A stretch of 64,000 bases of DNA from Leishmania mexicana MHOM/GT/2001/U1103 (Eukaryota; Euglenozoa; Kinetoplastea; Trypanosomatida; Trypanosomatidae), in the NCBI RefSeq assembly GCF_000234665.1, contig NC_018324.1:1135233-1199232 (forward strand), in the 5' to 3' direction. The notes beneath the pieces are model-generated. The model saw nothing but the letters and a program-made list of their open reading frames with translations. It was not told the DNA's origin and ran no database searches. Below, piece by piece: positions 50,301 to 59,366 of the stretch (within the stretch, counting starts at the first letter, position 1; each line of letters starts with the position of its first letter). The translations under genes and the position numbers were made by a program.

Positions 50301-53300
50301 TTCATTTTCCAGTCGGCGCATATCTCGACAGCAGGCACCCAACCAACGGAGCGACTCTTGCACCTCGTTGCCCGTGGCAGTCTCCACCGCCCCCCATAGA
50401 GGGGCCTCCGTGCAGCGCCGCAGGCAGCCAACAGCACCTTGTGCCACCGCCTGCACTATGCACGCAAGCCCCGGCACTCTAGCTTTGCACAGGCGGCGCA
50501 TCATCACGTGCAAACAGTGAGCCGCCCCTAACCGGGACCACTCACATACACCGCACTCCATCATTACCAGATGCCTAATCACCGCTCGAAAATGAGGGGT
50601 CACCGTTTGCGGTTCGTCTGCGGGCGGTATGGCATATGCAAAGAGGGCCTCCGTCACAACCTGTCGTTGCGTCGCCTCTCGCTCGCCAAGCCCGCGCAAC
50701 AGCACGAGCACAAACGACTCCGCCTCTTCAGGGGTACCCGCTGGCCTACCAAACCACCGCGCTGTTTGCATCAGTAACCCATGTAACTCCTGGTGCACCA
50801 TGCTACCACAGCCGCCACTACTACTGCCCGTGCCAGTCCGGGCTAGAGAAGCAAGGGACAGCAACGGAGGAAAGACGGCGCTGCCCCAGTGGTTCGCCTT
50901 CTTACCCATCACCCACACGACACACCAGTACAGCACTTCCGCTGCCGCTGTGCGTACTGCTGGCTGCTTGCCGTGCAGGCTCAACCGTGAAACGAGGGGG
51001 ACAAGGTACCCAATGTGCAGTGCGCTATCTACTGGTACGAGCGGTACGGTGACCGGCTGCATTGTCGCCAGCCAGCGTGGCATGCTATCTCGACGACTGT
51101 TGCTGGCCCGCTCGCCCTTGCAGAGCAGGGCGAAGATGGCCTTGTTGCTGTGATGCTGCAGCTCCGCAGCGATGGTGACACCGTGCCGTGCCGACAGCAT
51201 TTGAACGGGGGCTCGCACGGCAGCCACCGCTTCCGCAGAGCGCAAGGCGCTCGTGAGTGCCGGCAGCACTGCAGCTGCCCAGCGAGGCGAATGGCTTGCT
51301 TTCTTTTCCAACACGCGCAAGGCATGCTGTCCGTTACTCTCGAGCATAGCGGGGCTGTTGCCAAAGCTGCGCACGACCTCATTTGTGCTGCCGGTAGTGC
51401 TTTCGGCTTGCGGTGAGGTTGGTGTGGCTGACATGACAACCGTGAAGGCGCGCACATATGCATCGAGACGGCGGTTGTCGTTGCATGCTCCGGGGCGGCT
51501 ACCGGCCACCGCACCCCTTTCTTCACGTCCCACAAGCGCCGCACCAACCACCACGCACATGGCACACTGGTAGAGCAGCTCGTCGCTGTACACGTGTACC
51601 CGACGCGGGCACTCCGTACATAAAAAATGGCGAAGGACCGGCGAGACGCACGGGTGGTTTTCATGGTGACCGTCACTGGTGACATCCGAGGTGCCGCTCG
51701 CTAGGGGAGCGTTCGCAGAGGGCTGATTATGTGTCAATGAGCGTGGGCACATGCCCTCGCCAACGACGGTGCGGTGAAGCAGCGTGTAAAAGCCGGAGAC
51801 GTGCGGTTCGGCACTGGCGCCACGCACCAGCGCTTCCAGCCACGCCGCCAACTCCTCTGCTGGCGGGTGACAAACGCGGCCAGACCGCTTGAGCCCCTCG
51901 CTGAGGCGGACAAAGAAGTCCACAAAACTCAAAAACGCACTGTAATGCGTCGGAAAGCTGGGCTGCACGCCATCGACGCCGTCCACCAAAATTCGTTCGA
52001 GTGTCGCCTCGCTGTTGCTTGCCACGACCACCACCTCCAGCCGCGCCTGCTCGCAGAAGCCCGTGCAGGCGCGGTAAAAGGCGGCAGAGAGACGCTGCTT
52101 CGACTCAGCCTCGGCTTCTGCGCCGGATTCCTCATGTATGGTCAAGAGCCTCGTCCACAGCGTTGCCATGCGGTCCAACCGTTCCTCACTTGAGATACGC
52201 TCACCTGCAAGCCTCATCATGGCTGCACCTGGCGCCTCCCCAACAAGTTCAAGTGTACGCTCGCTCAGGAGGCGAGGCAGGGTGTTGTGGGGTGCGCGTG
52301 GGTGGTGAGTGAGAGCTCTGGTTACAAGCACGATACCCGGCACTATCTTCTCTCGGTTGTAGAACTTCGGGTGCGGGTAAAGGAGGAGGACCCGGTCTAG
52401 GAGCTCCCGCACCACTGCCTGCTGCCGCGGCGACACCGACGGCAGCAGCGTCAACAACTGCCCGAGGGTGGCGAGAAGGTACGGCACTTGTTGAAACAAC
52501 GCCTCCGTCCTCTGTGCGGACGGGGTGCTCAGCAGAGCCCCTACGCGCTCCTCGAGGCGCGTGCTCATCGTCTGCAGTGTCTGAGGACCACTTAACGCTG
52601 CCACGGCAGGGAGCAGGTGATACAGGGCTTCTAAGGCATAAGAGGCTTCTCGGTCCGCGCTCGAGTCCAAGGACTGCAGGAGGGGCTCCACAATGCTGTG
52701 AAGCTCGTGTGGCGCGTCCGTATTGCGCGTGTTATTCGCATCCGCCACCTCTGATGACCAGTGCTGCTGCAGCTGAGAGCTCAGCGTGGACCAGAACACT
52801 GCCGCCGCGGCATGTGTTTCTCGACGCACGTCTTTGTTGCGGTGCATCCACAGCGACCTGAGAGCGGCGCTGTACTCGGCGGCGCACACCAGCGTGAAAG
52901 GCGCAAGGGTGTCGGAGGCTCGACGACGAAGCAGGAAGAGCGCGGAAAGGCAGAACGTATAGTTGGCCGACGTTTCGCCCAGCATCAGTGCGCTGAGTAC
53001 AATGTTGTTGATGAGCGTCAAGGCAGGGGCGTCCTCTTCGCAGCGGAGCGGAAAACGGCCCAGAAACCCCGCCAAGCCTCTAAGAAGGCCCTCTCCAAGA
53101 GTTTGATTCACCTCCGCCCGCTGGGCCAGATTCCTCGCAACGTCGAGGAAGCATTTCAGAATTCGCTCCACAAGCTGTCCGCTTAGGGCGTGCACATACG
53201 CCAGCTGCTCACACAGACCACCTAGCAGCTGCATAGAAGCGTTCTGCGGCCGAAGGGCAACGTCATACTTGGCCCCACAGATATCTGTGCACAGCTTGGC

Positions 53301-53864
53301 CACCTGTGCCACCTCATCCCCAGAAGCAACCACCGCGCAATGCGCCTCCTGCACGTCTGACAGCTGCATCAAGGCGAGCAGGAGATGCAAGCACTCCGTC
53401 TGCACATCCGCGTGCTTCTTTAATGGAAGCAGGATCTTTAGCAAACGCATCGCGGCCTCAAAGAGGCACCGCAGTTGCCCAGGTGACGCACCTCGCACGA
53501 GCGGTGGCTTAACAGCGTCGCACATCAGCCTCACAAGGTGCTGGAGAATGCCTGCCTCAGGCGCACGCGCAGAGGCCGCTACCAAATCCGTGAGGCGGTA
53601 AAAGAGGGAGAGGAGAGTCGCAGTCGTCGCAGTCGTCGGTGCGCGTGGCTCACCGACAGTGAAGGTCGCTGAACACACAAGCTCCCACACGCGCTGGCCA
53701 TTGATTTGGTGGTCAGTGAACAAGTATGCATGATCGGCGATGCACTTCCTTATCGTGTCAATCGTCGTGGGCGCCGCTGTCCCAGTCAAGTGGGCAGCGG
53801 GGCCATTCACGAAGAGATCAAGCTGTGTGATACACTTCGATATGACGTTGATGACCTCGTCCAT
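41337..53864 (-). CDS. PRKDC: DNA-PKcs-like phosphatidylinositol-3-kinase-related kinase (PIKK)
   Basis: 4,175 residues from ATG 53864 (four codons upstream is a GTG); human DNA-PKcs is about 4,130. The first 2,700 residues are helical HEAT-type repeats, then a FAT-like region, and the kinase domain and FATC at the C-terminus. Kinase landmarks: glycine-rich part with YMVKGGEDLR (K3824), catalytic loop LGVGDRHAGN (D3980, H3982, N3985), then VAIGFGLAFG where PIKKs have D-F-G (G3999), followed by LPVLELMPFR, a wording specific to DNA-PKcs activation segments. The C-terminus (LLRIASDPRVLGRAHAGWQAYM, residues about 4154-4175) is a FATC domain. Expected role: DNA break sensing with Ku, in the nucleus; kinetoplastids keep Ku but appear to lack ligase IV. 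The Asp-to-Gly change makes catalytic activity uncertain. Low-complexity Ala/Ser/Thr insertions are frequent in the HEAT part. Confidence 0.85.
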   Translation of the reverse strand: MDEVINVISKCITQLDLFVNGPAAHLTGTAAPTTIDTIRKCIADHAYLFTDHQINGQRVWELVCSATFTVGEPRAPTTATTATLLSLFYRLTDLVAASARAPEAGILQHLVRLMCDAVKPPLVRGASPGQLRCLFEAAMRLLKILLPLKKHADVQTECLHLLLALMQLSDVQEAHCAVVASGDEVAQVAKLCTDICGAKYDVALRPQNASMQLLGGLCEQLAYVHALSGQLVERILKCFLDVARNLAQRAEVNQTLGEGLLRGLAGFLGRFPLRCEEDAPALTLINNIVLSALMLGETSANYTFCLSALFLLRRRASDTLAPFTLVCAAEYSAALRSLWMHRNKDVRRETHAAAAVFWSTLSSQLQQHWSSEVADANNTRNTDAPHELHSIVEPLLQSLDSSADREASYALEALYHLLPAVAALSGPQTLQTMSTRLEERVGALLSTPSAQRTEALFQQVPYLLATLGQLLTLLPSVSPRQQAVVRELLDRVLLLYPHPKFYNREKIVPGIVLVTRALTHHPRAPHNTLPRLLSERTLELVGEAPGAAMMRLAGERISSEERLDRMATLWTRLLTIHEESGAEAEAESKQRLSAAFYRACTGFCEQARLEVVVVASNSEATLERILVDGVDGVQPSFPTHYSAFLSFVDFFVRLSEGLKRSGRVCHPPAEELAAWLEALVRGASAEPHVSGFYTLLHRTVVGEGMCPRSLTHNQPSANAPLASGTSDVTSDGHHENHPCVSPVLRHFLCTECPRRVHVYSDELLYQCAMCVVVGAALVGREERGAVAGSRPGACNDNRRLDAYVRAFTVVMSATPTSPQAESTTGSTNEVVRSFGNSPAMLESNGQHALRVLEKKASHSPRWAAAVLPALTSALRSAEAVAAVRAPVQMLSARHGVTIAAELQHHSNKAIFALLCKGERASNSRRDSMPRWLATMQPVTVPLVPVDSALHIGYLVPLVSRLSLHGKQPAVRTAAAEVLYWCVVWVMGKKANHWGSAVFPPLLSLASLARTGTGSSSGGCGSMVHQELHGLLMQTARWFGRPAGTPEEAESFVLVLLRGLGEREATQRQVVTEALFAYAIPPADEPQTVTPHFRAVIRHLVMMECGVCEWSRLGAAHCLHVMMRRLCKARVPGLACIVQAVAQGAVGCLRRCTEAPLWGAVETATGNEVQESLRWLGACCRDMRRLENEEEQREADQVAADLVHAACAVLPALARRHTACAITLLQTLPAVTHMSANAHQVLLFSQELIREQQQRLGPAVVRSLDSVVGGCATLVALLQSGYCTENNKRATAEAVPSVIYARADDCSVDTELLRLLTVVLQAIVEEARVATHESRCVSPRLVRWLLELVDVVPEQTHATHFSLLLTPTVIAQAARVMVAGAKGTVVKWAGDVGKDATVDVPLRRCAPSSRLAPTARGCLELIEFLVRVAGQRCRVAQVIEEVLCAIQETSVFDVFTAASPARQLIDALSVGPSACVTGPVALAAALCQTEVPCSSGTTTLWMLIADSMKISPKMVVTMLLGLLQNSAALNATGGEGVCEGLLVLIFSEPDPALLREHLRDLLASDAVQHHISFTSSSFAVSLDDDDGAAAVPPSSRSSSVLLSRAFGSAMNRCWQQASAALPTDRLVSALPSLTTVVLSEGALRSSSEAVFLFSFVGDWLAELQRRSLTSEHDKVLCCVCADLVAAERGLRKSTPAEAQDDGRGSARLTALLMVVQLIGPAIRTDPTLSSALCDLVLVVSKPANIYSLLASVDATERVGWGFQVLTAIVTPRPVHRSLAVFPVDLKTVGVAFDFLNEVLNNALPLWWTELKTPQEKTNGADVVQSGTALFAAVLPHNVQVLEVIAPLLAKESMPQRDTIVREVHGALQALSACPQALQLDACRCVSCLLRDPRTHPGICDALTQHVLLPLLQASAEAVRLRLFEEEVHNWVTEAGRAPALGCFCVQTAVFSCLALMHRLCPLTNLRGSINTAFTGRNPNTTGVELTLEVLKACRAAWQPPTVGGDDNSAGEADGDVGDSARADAPRRYRQAAFRCLLATLSQTQQAEKVFCRCLFHERSVAGWNGLFLVKRRGVVVTDLLDAVGEVQLWRDMDRCQVPELFAHLLRYFPSSSVTPGEPPEWVRHVVAVAQQPQLRLPVRVVFYEMICRHERFFGTFARRIFDGVADSVAAIAPSERAGKTIWELLAILTRWHRKGGSGAFTVGSAASLKALARYAAFHLAWKHSFTAGEGSRALDPTSHERLAELLEQIRRAQGATPASLSTPQPLTVAEVKMLLSHPAYERRAALEVIYLITNACGCLGCTGDSREVVEVYDLLGAFLGASASPQLYRITARLVGLEHRLLGEAATQEPFSAVRKLLRDALRGTVCATLAVCKSDKMFLEVLEAMQEDRSDDLVYQLLSRTDLLRRYSIRKDSEKLLTLRVLARAGTYVADNYDSIHVCLSGLLRGGHGELLLGICTVVRNALPHLSMESVHHVLRDLCCLDVLQAMESAEPARVAFYKMGLAALQRWTIVRENQEKQDGGDSVSADAEAFLVRCGLRDVSPAVQGAVLEFLDVHAQHVPDSMWGRLACLFTAEDGASGDGLSGSGGWVRHVAFLLLSLSKRSCNFANPTYFFPEALHSEGSSPTLATSADTAAEGSVARRQRRSAPLFSEVVQCGGPAEAATANTACPITAALARIYTPSALVPRPPQHQQQPLSGARRPRATGAWQLDAAPCATAAAVAQSLLHMESGDSEQENAVISTGVMVSCQISTTMQLRDAHGAALRAGPSVINAPSAAPLLESNRAGRFSEVRLTLQSLLVPLQVLCLHEDEVASRVLIDLISNPAVASPATSESPHTVSLCSAFASLLPLFESGATTRQCEHAKNPFTLFVALELLLHAQAAGWPSFASLDCAALVRLTGDVQACGGTVPTVSLPVADGTAHVVERLLSSPQPSTARGAPTRPCLAFPTLGWHAYHVAQRLRRHDDAACQAALRLVKATGRHGAQVIQLQGALGGMEVGGAAYSVRVIAKLLEDEEKEAAAAAVATVAFPATHVSGGAFTLFAAREEVLRHYRSRASRLLLDWCGAASALQSGTPAGAGGSGEVSVEGARLRLRAQLQLMCDGAESAVTAEASTASRHRTGFEWGACLMANGRWLDCQLHVETSVDHLLGSTTSHYDGGGSSLACGYLAANSLSQLADAAQVLRLVSTSAASSAGVALQTYLDAMPASVPLSGAYGPLFIDDVLLIRRLIIDYHVQRTGDLSGSLQLTDNERHKLVARIHELLGTWTVQQCEELLLLPEKTSAIETIASNADHATLSQPTRCALEFLKKRSSLFCIAVTPGEVSGTSREEALAAFQKAMGKDVQQRAVAGLLSPTAARQWAADVAQCEVEMLASIGSILSGSAESTASAQKREMWVSTLKENLQDTIPSHVTLLNALEKLLPPASRGDGTLADMCGDAKDAAHASSITAATQSLWQLYANTFLWCAQAAGDRNMEGDSGGHLPVSARVPRLLSLFALPRVAEAAAKAQWRGTWEALVMLPTPVWLPWATLLVNALLQTEHAVLARILLRLCRERGQVLYYPINCAWRSLADLGKRRDAGRAINDDLTRELAELDKWHQSHRMALVAEFAAALDELVEPQHRLEVRLSEVELLVKQHEQCTRGGAQTEYLMAALQLYERCKGDLMDPARWGRAQLYHRLAAQVLQELDGRNAFSTEVLKSGEQFRSAKREALRQVTQTLNTFASSASNSATTPQELRLYSERLPRALWRSATAATATTQPGYTSDAAEPILQPAQPSHLLHTPLDAAQQCCTLVGVADRVLVLKSKRLPKKVDMYTSAGICTYMVKGGEDLRLEQRIQEVFTFANLCLIASPRFRLSALTIRTYTVIPVSPRVGLISWVPRTTPLQELMKEATPPGAHDAVARFCRARGKPQDILPLYKTAHITRIPEEEYKNLVLCLRQSALVESLESIATDHCSWFGVRDAFLDTNAAASIASFVLGVGDRHAGNLLVDLLNCEVVAIGFGLAFGDATRKLPVLELMPFRHTPQLQRVQGVLGDDVTRCRMRRVLQVLRAERHVVEGMVAALLMPDTDAIGDEARRIAGHQLDVVRRKLNLEHPADIILRDVARNAYVTQDKDVWSGVKACLCEGKREENVEDDDLTETALSTLHQEDVFVQRLLRIASDPRVLGRAHAGWQAYM

Positions 53865-56800
53865 CCTAGTGCTCACTTTAGATCCTTTCTAGAGGACGAG
53901 GAGGAGGAGGAGGGGGAGTGAGGGAAGGAGTTGGTGTGTGGATTGCAGCGGTGCCGGTGTCTGTGTCTGTGTCTGTTCATGTGTGTGTGTGTGTGCATGC
54001 TATATGTGTTTCCTTTCCCCCCCCCTCCCCCCAAAAAGGAAAAAACACTTCAGACAAGCGAGTGCAGTTTCGGACACGCTTGCTGGGCGTGTCCAGTCAC
54101 TGTGTGAGTTTGTGCGCTCTGTGCTCGAACATGCGTGCGTGTGCTGAAGAAGTGGATGCCCCACTTGCCGATCAGCACACCGCTAGTGCAGTGTTGAGAG
54201 AGAGCGGCGAGAAGAGACGCGTGAAGGGGAGAGAGAGAAGGCATAAAAAAGAAACAAAGACAGTCAGTGGAAGGTACCTACACCATCAACTTGCGCCGCG
54301 TGCGCGCATATGTGCATGTGGGCGTGTGTGTGTGATGAATGTGGGGTCTAGCGAGCGAGGAAAGGGCACACACGCGCACGCACACCCACCAACCTACACT
54401 TGCATGAGCAGTCCCGCAGGTTCTGTTGAGGTAGGAAAAGGAAGACGCCTTGCTTCACAGTGTCCCTTAAAACCACACTTTGTGGATGAAACTGCCGCTT
54501 CACTAGCAGCGCGAGGGAGGCCCATGACACTAGCTGCCGAGAGAGAGTTCTTCGCCAGAGTCGGGACTGTCGCCTCGTGTGCGCCTGTGTGCGTGTGACA
54601 ACCGTAGACATTTTTGTCTAATGTCCCCCCTCTTTGCTGCCGTTCCGAGGGACTGAATCGGCCACATTTTGTGTCACGGTTGCGCATCCTTTTCTGTCGA
54701 TTACGTCTTTTCGTTCGCCATCTCCTTACGCTAGCCACACACATCGAAGGCCGGTATGTTTTGCGTGTGTCATGTTTCATGGGGCAGTGCGTGCGTGTGC
54801 ACGTGCAGAGGAAAACACACACTCACATCTTAAAAAAAAAGATGTGCTCACTATCTTCTGTTCGCCCAACCTCCTTTTTCCTTTCGACTTTTCTCGTTGT
54901 TGTTGTGTGCGTAAGTGCGTGCCTATATAACTCAAACAGAAAACAGATATAAGCAAAAAAAACAAGAGGGAGAGGCAAGAGGCCAAAGAGAGAAACCACC
55001 AGCGAGCGTGTGCGTGCACACATACATACGACCTTATACGGAGCCTCCCCCCTCCCCCCATCTCTCCCTTTCTCTCCTTCTCGGGCCTCGGTATTGTGCT
55101 GCCACTCTTCCTTTTTCTCGAAAAACACAGCACCTGCCCGCATGTGCGTGCGCGTGTGATTGATGACCTGTCCATTGCTTTGTCATTCGTCACATGTTTA
55201 CGGTGGTGGTATGCGTTTGCCGGTGCGCTTCGGTATTACCATTGATGGGGGGAGAAGTCAGGGGCCGCAATGACCAAACTTCTACAGCTAGTACGCTGGT
55301 GTGTATGCCTACGGGCTGCCGCGAGAAGATGAGTTGGGAAGACATCCATCAGCAACAAGGGCACCCACAAACCACAAGCCAAACACACACACACATATAT
55401 GTATAAAAGACAAGACTGGTGCCCGAGAAACGAGAACTAGTATCACCGTTACTCCCCCTCACCACCTGTCAGAGTTGACTCCAGCAGTGGCGCTCTCTTC
55501 TTTCCATACCCCTTTCGTAGGACCGCACCTCCCCACTTGACGTGAGAGCACGAGGTGAAATGTAGGGGACAGAGCAACTAAAGGTGAGGAGACAAAGAAG
55601 AAGAGGAGGGGAGGGGGTGAACAGGTTGGTGGATGTAGGGACTGCAGGCCAACGGACAGTACGCGCCAAATCTGGAGTGGATGATGTCATTCGCCCATCC
55701 ATCGCATGGATGCACACCAACCACGAAACAAAAAAACGAAGGCAAGCGAGAGAGAAGCAATACCAAGTCCGTCGGTTAGTCAGTCAACACCTAAGGCAAT
55801 AAGAACGCGCCACTGTTCTTGTTTGGTTTCCCTTTTTGCAGTTAGCAACGTTAAACACCGTCTCTCACTCGCTCTCCATTCTCCCTCCCTCCCTCCCTCC
55901 CTCCCCCGCCGCGCGCGCACTCTGTCCATCACACTCGCTTCCTTTGCATTCTGTGTGTGTGTGTGTCTGTGTGTAGGTCGACAAACAGATACAGCTGACA
56001 AGGCAGAGGCGTAGAGACACTCCGCACGTGTGCGCGCACGCACAGAGATGGCCAAAACAAAAAGCATGACAAAGGAGGCAAAGGTAAATGAAGAGTGCGC
56101 CGCTCGCTCTCTCGCCCTCCTCTATTTTGGTTTTCTTCCTTCCGTCAAACTGGTTAGCCACTGCCTCTTTTTCTGCACGGTCGCGCGGATACACCGTAAC
56201 GAGACATGGAGAGGCATTGATATATACGACAGGGCGGCAAGCACGTGTTGCTGGTTTAACATGAGGGGGGGGAGGAGGATGAAGGGGGGGGGAGACATCA
56301 CAAGTAGAAACTAATCAGGTAGAACATAAAGTAACATATATATATAGGAGCACACATAAACGTCCACCCACACAGAGTCACACAGACACAGCAAGGACAG
56401 CTTGAATAGGAGGAAGCGTAAAATACACTTCCTTTTGTGTATTCATTCCCCGTTTAGAGCCCTCTCCTCCCCACTCTTGGCTGTTGTCGCGGCACGTTGT
56501 GGTACCATCATGGCCGTGATCTTAGTCGTGGCTGTCGTGTTAGAGGTAAGAAAGAGGGAGGAAGGGGGCGCAGCTGCTTGCCAGGTGATTGTGTGTCAGG
56601 CGTGACGGTCAAAGGGGGTGATCCGGGTAGATGGAGCGGGGATGGGTGAGGGCGTGTACGCCCGCAGACGCACGGTCCACAGAGACCCGCAAGACACATG
56701 CAGCACAATCAGGAGTCCAACAATGAGAGAGGTGGTGGGGAGGACAAACGGGTGAAAGGGGAAGAAGAGCAGCCGTAAAAAAAAGAGAAGGGACAAGCAT

Positions 56801-57371
56801 ACCCCCTCCCCCAAAGGAGGGCCTTTTGATGATACATCCACATCCACACACACACACATGCGCACAGACCGCAAGACGACACATGGGCCACTATGGTCCG
56901 GAAAGAGAAAGCAAACAGGTCAACTGCAGCCGACAAGAAGAAGAACGCAAAAGGATGACGACGATCGGAGCTACTGGCCTTTCCATCTGTGGCCATCCTA
57001 TTTTTGCTTCTCCTATTCTCGCAGCAGCCCTTCTTCCCTTCTCACGCCATCAAGCTAGCTCGCCCGAGCACGTTGGCCTCTCTTTTCCTTCATGGAGTGC
57101 ATGGAATCGTGTGCGTCTGCTCACGTGGGGTTCTCAGCTGCACGAGCCTTAACGTGGTCGTCTCTCTTCCTCCCCCTTTCTTTGTCAGCCCCTCCTGTGT
57201 TACCGAGAGAGAAGGGAAAGAGCAACAACAAGTGCGAAGGGGCCCTGAAAGGCAATGGTGTTTCATGCAGGGCAGCGGGTGGATGCTGCGCCCCGCTGCG
57301 CGCACCCGAGCCTAAACACACACACACACACGTGCAGACGCCCATCTCTTCTTCTCACTGCACCGTCGCGA
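53865..57371. other. 3.5-kb spacer without recognisable gene
   Basis: Contains (GT)n near 53975-53994, a GAG-type run at 53893-53917, an A-run at 54831-54840, a CCCT repeat at 55881-55907, an AT-alternating patch at about 56335-56348 and many G-runs at 56260-56295. Minus-strand frames are Ser/Leu/Cys/His-rich and look like translated UTR. Probably a very long 3' UTR of the succinyl-CoA ligase gene and the 5' region of the kinase. Confidence 0.5.
55881..55907 (-). repeat. CCCT repeat, potential G-quadruplex on the sense strand
   Basis: Six to seven uninterrupted CCCT units on +, giving GGGA repeats on the transcribed-sense strand; the spacing (runs of three G, single-base loops) suits a G-quadruplex. 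It is in the spacer between succinyl-CoA ligase and the PIKK gene. Confidence 0.8.
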
Positions 57372-58613
57372 CTACTTAGCAAGCTCCACCGCCTTGCGGG
57401 CAGCAGAATCGAAGTCTTCGACGGGGTGGATGACGAGACCACTGTTGCGGATGATGTCCTTGCCGCGCTGCTCGTTTGTGCCGCAAAGGCGCACCACGAT
57501 CGGAATGGAGGTGTTGAGTACCTTGGAGGCGTTCACGACACCTTGCGCTATGACATCGCAATGCATGATACCACCAAAGATGTTAACCAGGATGCTCTTC
57601 ACGTTCGCATCGCCCGTGATGATCTTGAAGGCGGCCACAATCTGCGCCTCGGAGGCGCTACCACCAGCGTCGAGGAAGTTGGCCGCGCTGCCGCCGTGCA
57701 GAGAAATGGTGTCCATGGTGGCCATGGCCAGACCAGCGCCGTTCACAAGGCAGCCGACGTTGCCATCAAGAGCAATGTAGTTCAGATCGTGCTTCTTGGC
57801 GAGCACTTCCTTGCTATCGATCTGGGTCTGATCCTCCAGGGCGAAGATACCCCTCTGGCGGAAGACGGCGTTGTCGTCAAAGCTGAGCTTCGCGTCGATC
57901 TCCATCACATCACCGTTTTCGAGCTCAACGAATGGATTAATCTCCACCATGGTGCAGTCCTTGGACTTGCCGATATTGTAGATGGCTTTGATTTGCTCTG
58001 CCGCGCGCTCCGCCGTCTCGCCTGAGAAGCCGAGTTCCTTGGCGTACGCCACAGCCGCGTCGTGATCCACGCCCTCAGCGACATTGACTTTCATGGTCTT
58101 GATCTTTTCCGGGTGGGTCTTGGCGAGTTCCTCAATGCTCATACCGCCCTCGGCGCTACCAATGAACATGGGCGACGCGCTCTTTCGGTCGAGGATGAGG
58201 GAAAGGTAGAGCTCGCGCTTGATGCCCGCGACGGCCTCCGTGACGTACAGTGTGTTCACCAGCTGGCCCTTGGGGCCAGTCTGCTTCGTCACCAGCGTGT
58301 TGCCGAGCATGTGCTTGGCAGCCTCGACGGCGGCAGCGGCGCTGTCGCACACGTGCACACCACCCTGGAAGCCATCCTTGAATACACCCTTGCCGCGACC
58401 GCCGGCCAAGATCTGAGACTTCACGACCTTCTTCTCCGTCTTGATCTTGGCGCACGCGGCCTCGACCTCCTCGATCGTCTTGCATGCGATACCGAACTCC
58501 ACCCTGCCGCCATTGTCCTTGAGGATCTGCTTGGACTGGTACTCATGGATGTTCAGGAAGCGGCGCTGCACGCCGGCAGCCTTGGGGGTGCACAGGCGAC
58601 CAAAGCGGAACAT
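57372..58613 (-). CDS. Succinyl-CoA ligase (synthetase) beta chain, mitochondrial
   Basis: 413 residues from ATG 58613; an upstream in-frame ATG at 58874 would add 87 low-complexity residues and is less likely. The start MFRFGRLCTPKAAGVQRRFL is a mitochondrial presequence, and mature sequence begins at NIHEYQSKQIL, the usual N-terminus of the family. ATP-grasp domain: GGRGKGVF nucleotide loop, Mg-binding MVEINPFVE and EIDAKLSFDDNA. Ligase CoA domain: GCLVNGAGLAMATMD, GGSAANFLDAGG and NIFGGIMHCD. Reaction: succinyl-CoA + NDP + Pi to succinate + CoA + NTP. In trypanosomatids it works with the alpha subunit both in the TCA cycle and with acetate:succinate CoA-transferase for substrate-level ATP formation. 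All key residues are present. Nucleotide preference (ADP or GDP) cannot be read with certainty. Confidence 0.97.
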   Translation of the reverse strand: MFRFGRLCTPKAAGVQRRFLNIHEYQSKQILKDNGGRVEFGIACKTIEEVEAACAKIKTEKKVVKSQILAGGRGKGVFKDGFQGGVHVCDSAAAAVEAAKHMLGNTLVTKQTGPKGQLVNTLYVTEAVAGIKRELYLSLILDRKSASPMFIGSAEGGMSIEELAKTHPEKIKTMKVNVAEGVDHDAAVAYAKELGFSGETAERAAEQIKAIYNIGKSKDCTMVEINPFVELENGDVMEIDAKLSFDDNAVFRQRGIFALEDQTQIDSKEVLAKKHDLNYIALDGNVGCLVNGAGLAMATMDTISLHGGSAANFLDAGGSASEAQIVAAFKIITGDANVKSILVNIFGGIMHCDVIAQGVVNASKVLNTSIPIVVRLCGTNEQRGKDIIRNSGLVIHPVEDFDSAARKAVELAK

Positions 58614-59366
58614 GGCGAATGACGGCTCTGTATTTATGTATACGCGCGGCTGCCACGCAGAGGACGCAAGTTGGGAGCGGGGAGGAGGTGGGTTAGGAAG
58701 AAGCGACTGAGACTCTTTTGATCTGGTAGAAGCAAGGCGCAGAGCGAGAAGAAAACGAGAAGACTGACTCACAATTCCTGCACCGGCAGCGAAGGTAGAC
58801 GGGAGGGGGAGGAGGCGGTGGACGTAGAGGGAGGAGAAGAGCAGCGAGGAGCATGCGTGGGGGCGTGTGCACATCTACTTGTGATGAAGACACATGTGAA
58901 CCCAGTTGATGAGGGTGAGTGTACCACCCGCTTCTGCGGAGTCGACCGCATCCACCTCATGACGCGCGTGGAGCAAGAAGCAGTCCCGAAAGATGAGAGG
59001 GAGGAAGGAGAAACCCTATTTTCCGTTCCAGCTTCTGCCACGACGGGGTCCATCAAGCGACGCCCATTCCGCATCGTTCCGATAGAAGCGCGTGTGATGG
59101 CGTGCTAATCCTGTTCTGTGGCCTTTACTATTTTCTCGCCCGTCCGCCTGGCTTGAGCCCCGCGGCCACCGGAGAAGCAGCACACGTAGAAGTAGAAACA
59201 CGGAGAGTCAAGGATATCGAAGGGTGCGAACTTGTCATCGACACCGCGCGGCGCCAACACCGTTCAGCTTCCTCCTCACCACCTCCCCACTCCACACACA
59301 CACGGCGCGCAGCGGCTTCCACGCGTGCATGTGTATGTATGACCAATACGGGGGAGGGGGATAGCA
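58614..59366. other. Intergenic spacer
   Basis: About 750 bp; GA-rich stretch at 58800-58860 is a pyrimidine tract in the sense direction upstream of succinyl-CoA ligase. No gene seen. Confidence 0.5.

Noticed and set aside
58614..58874. 87-residue extension of succinyl-CoA ligase beta from an upstream ATG
   Set aside because: The internal ATG at 58613 begins a good mitochondrial presequence directly before the family's N-terminus; the extension is Ser/Pro/Leu low complexity.
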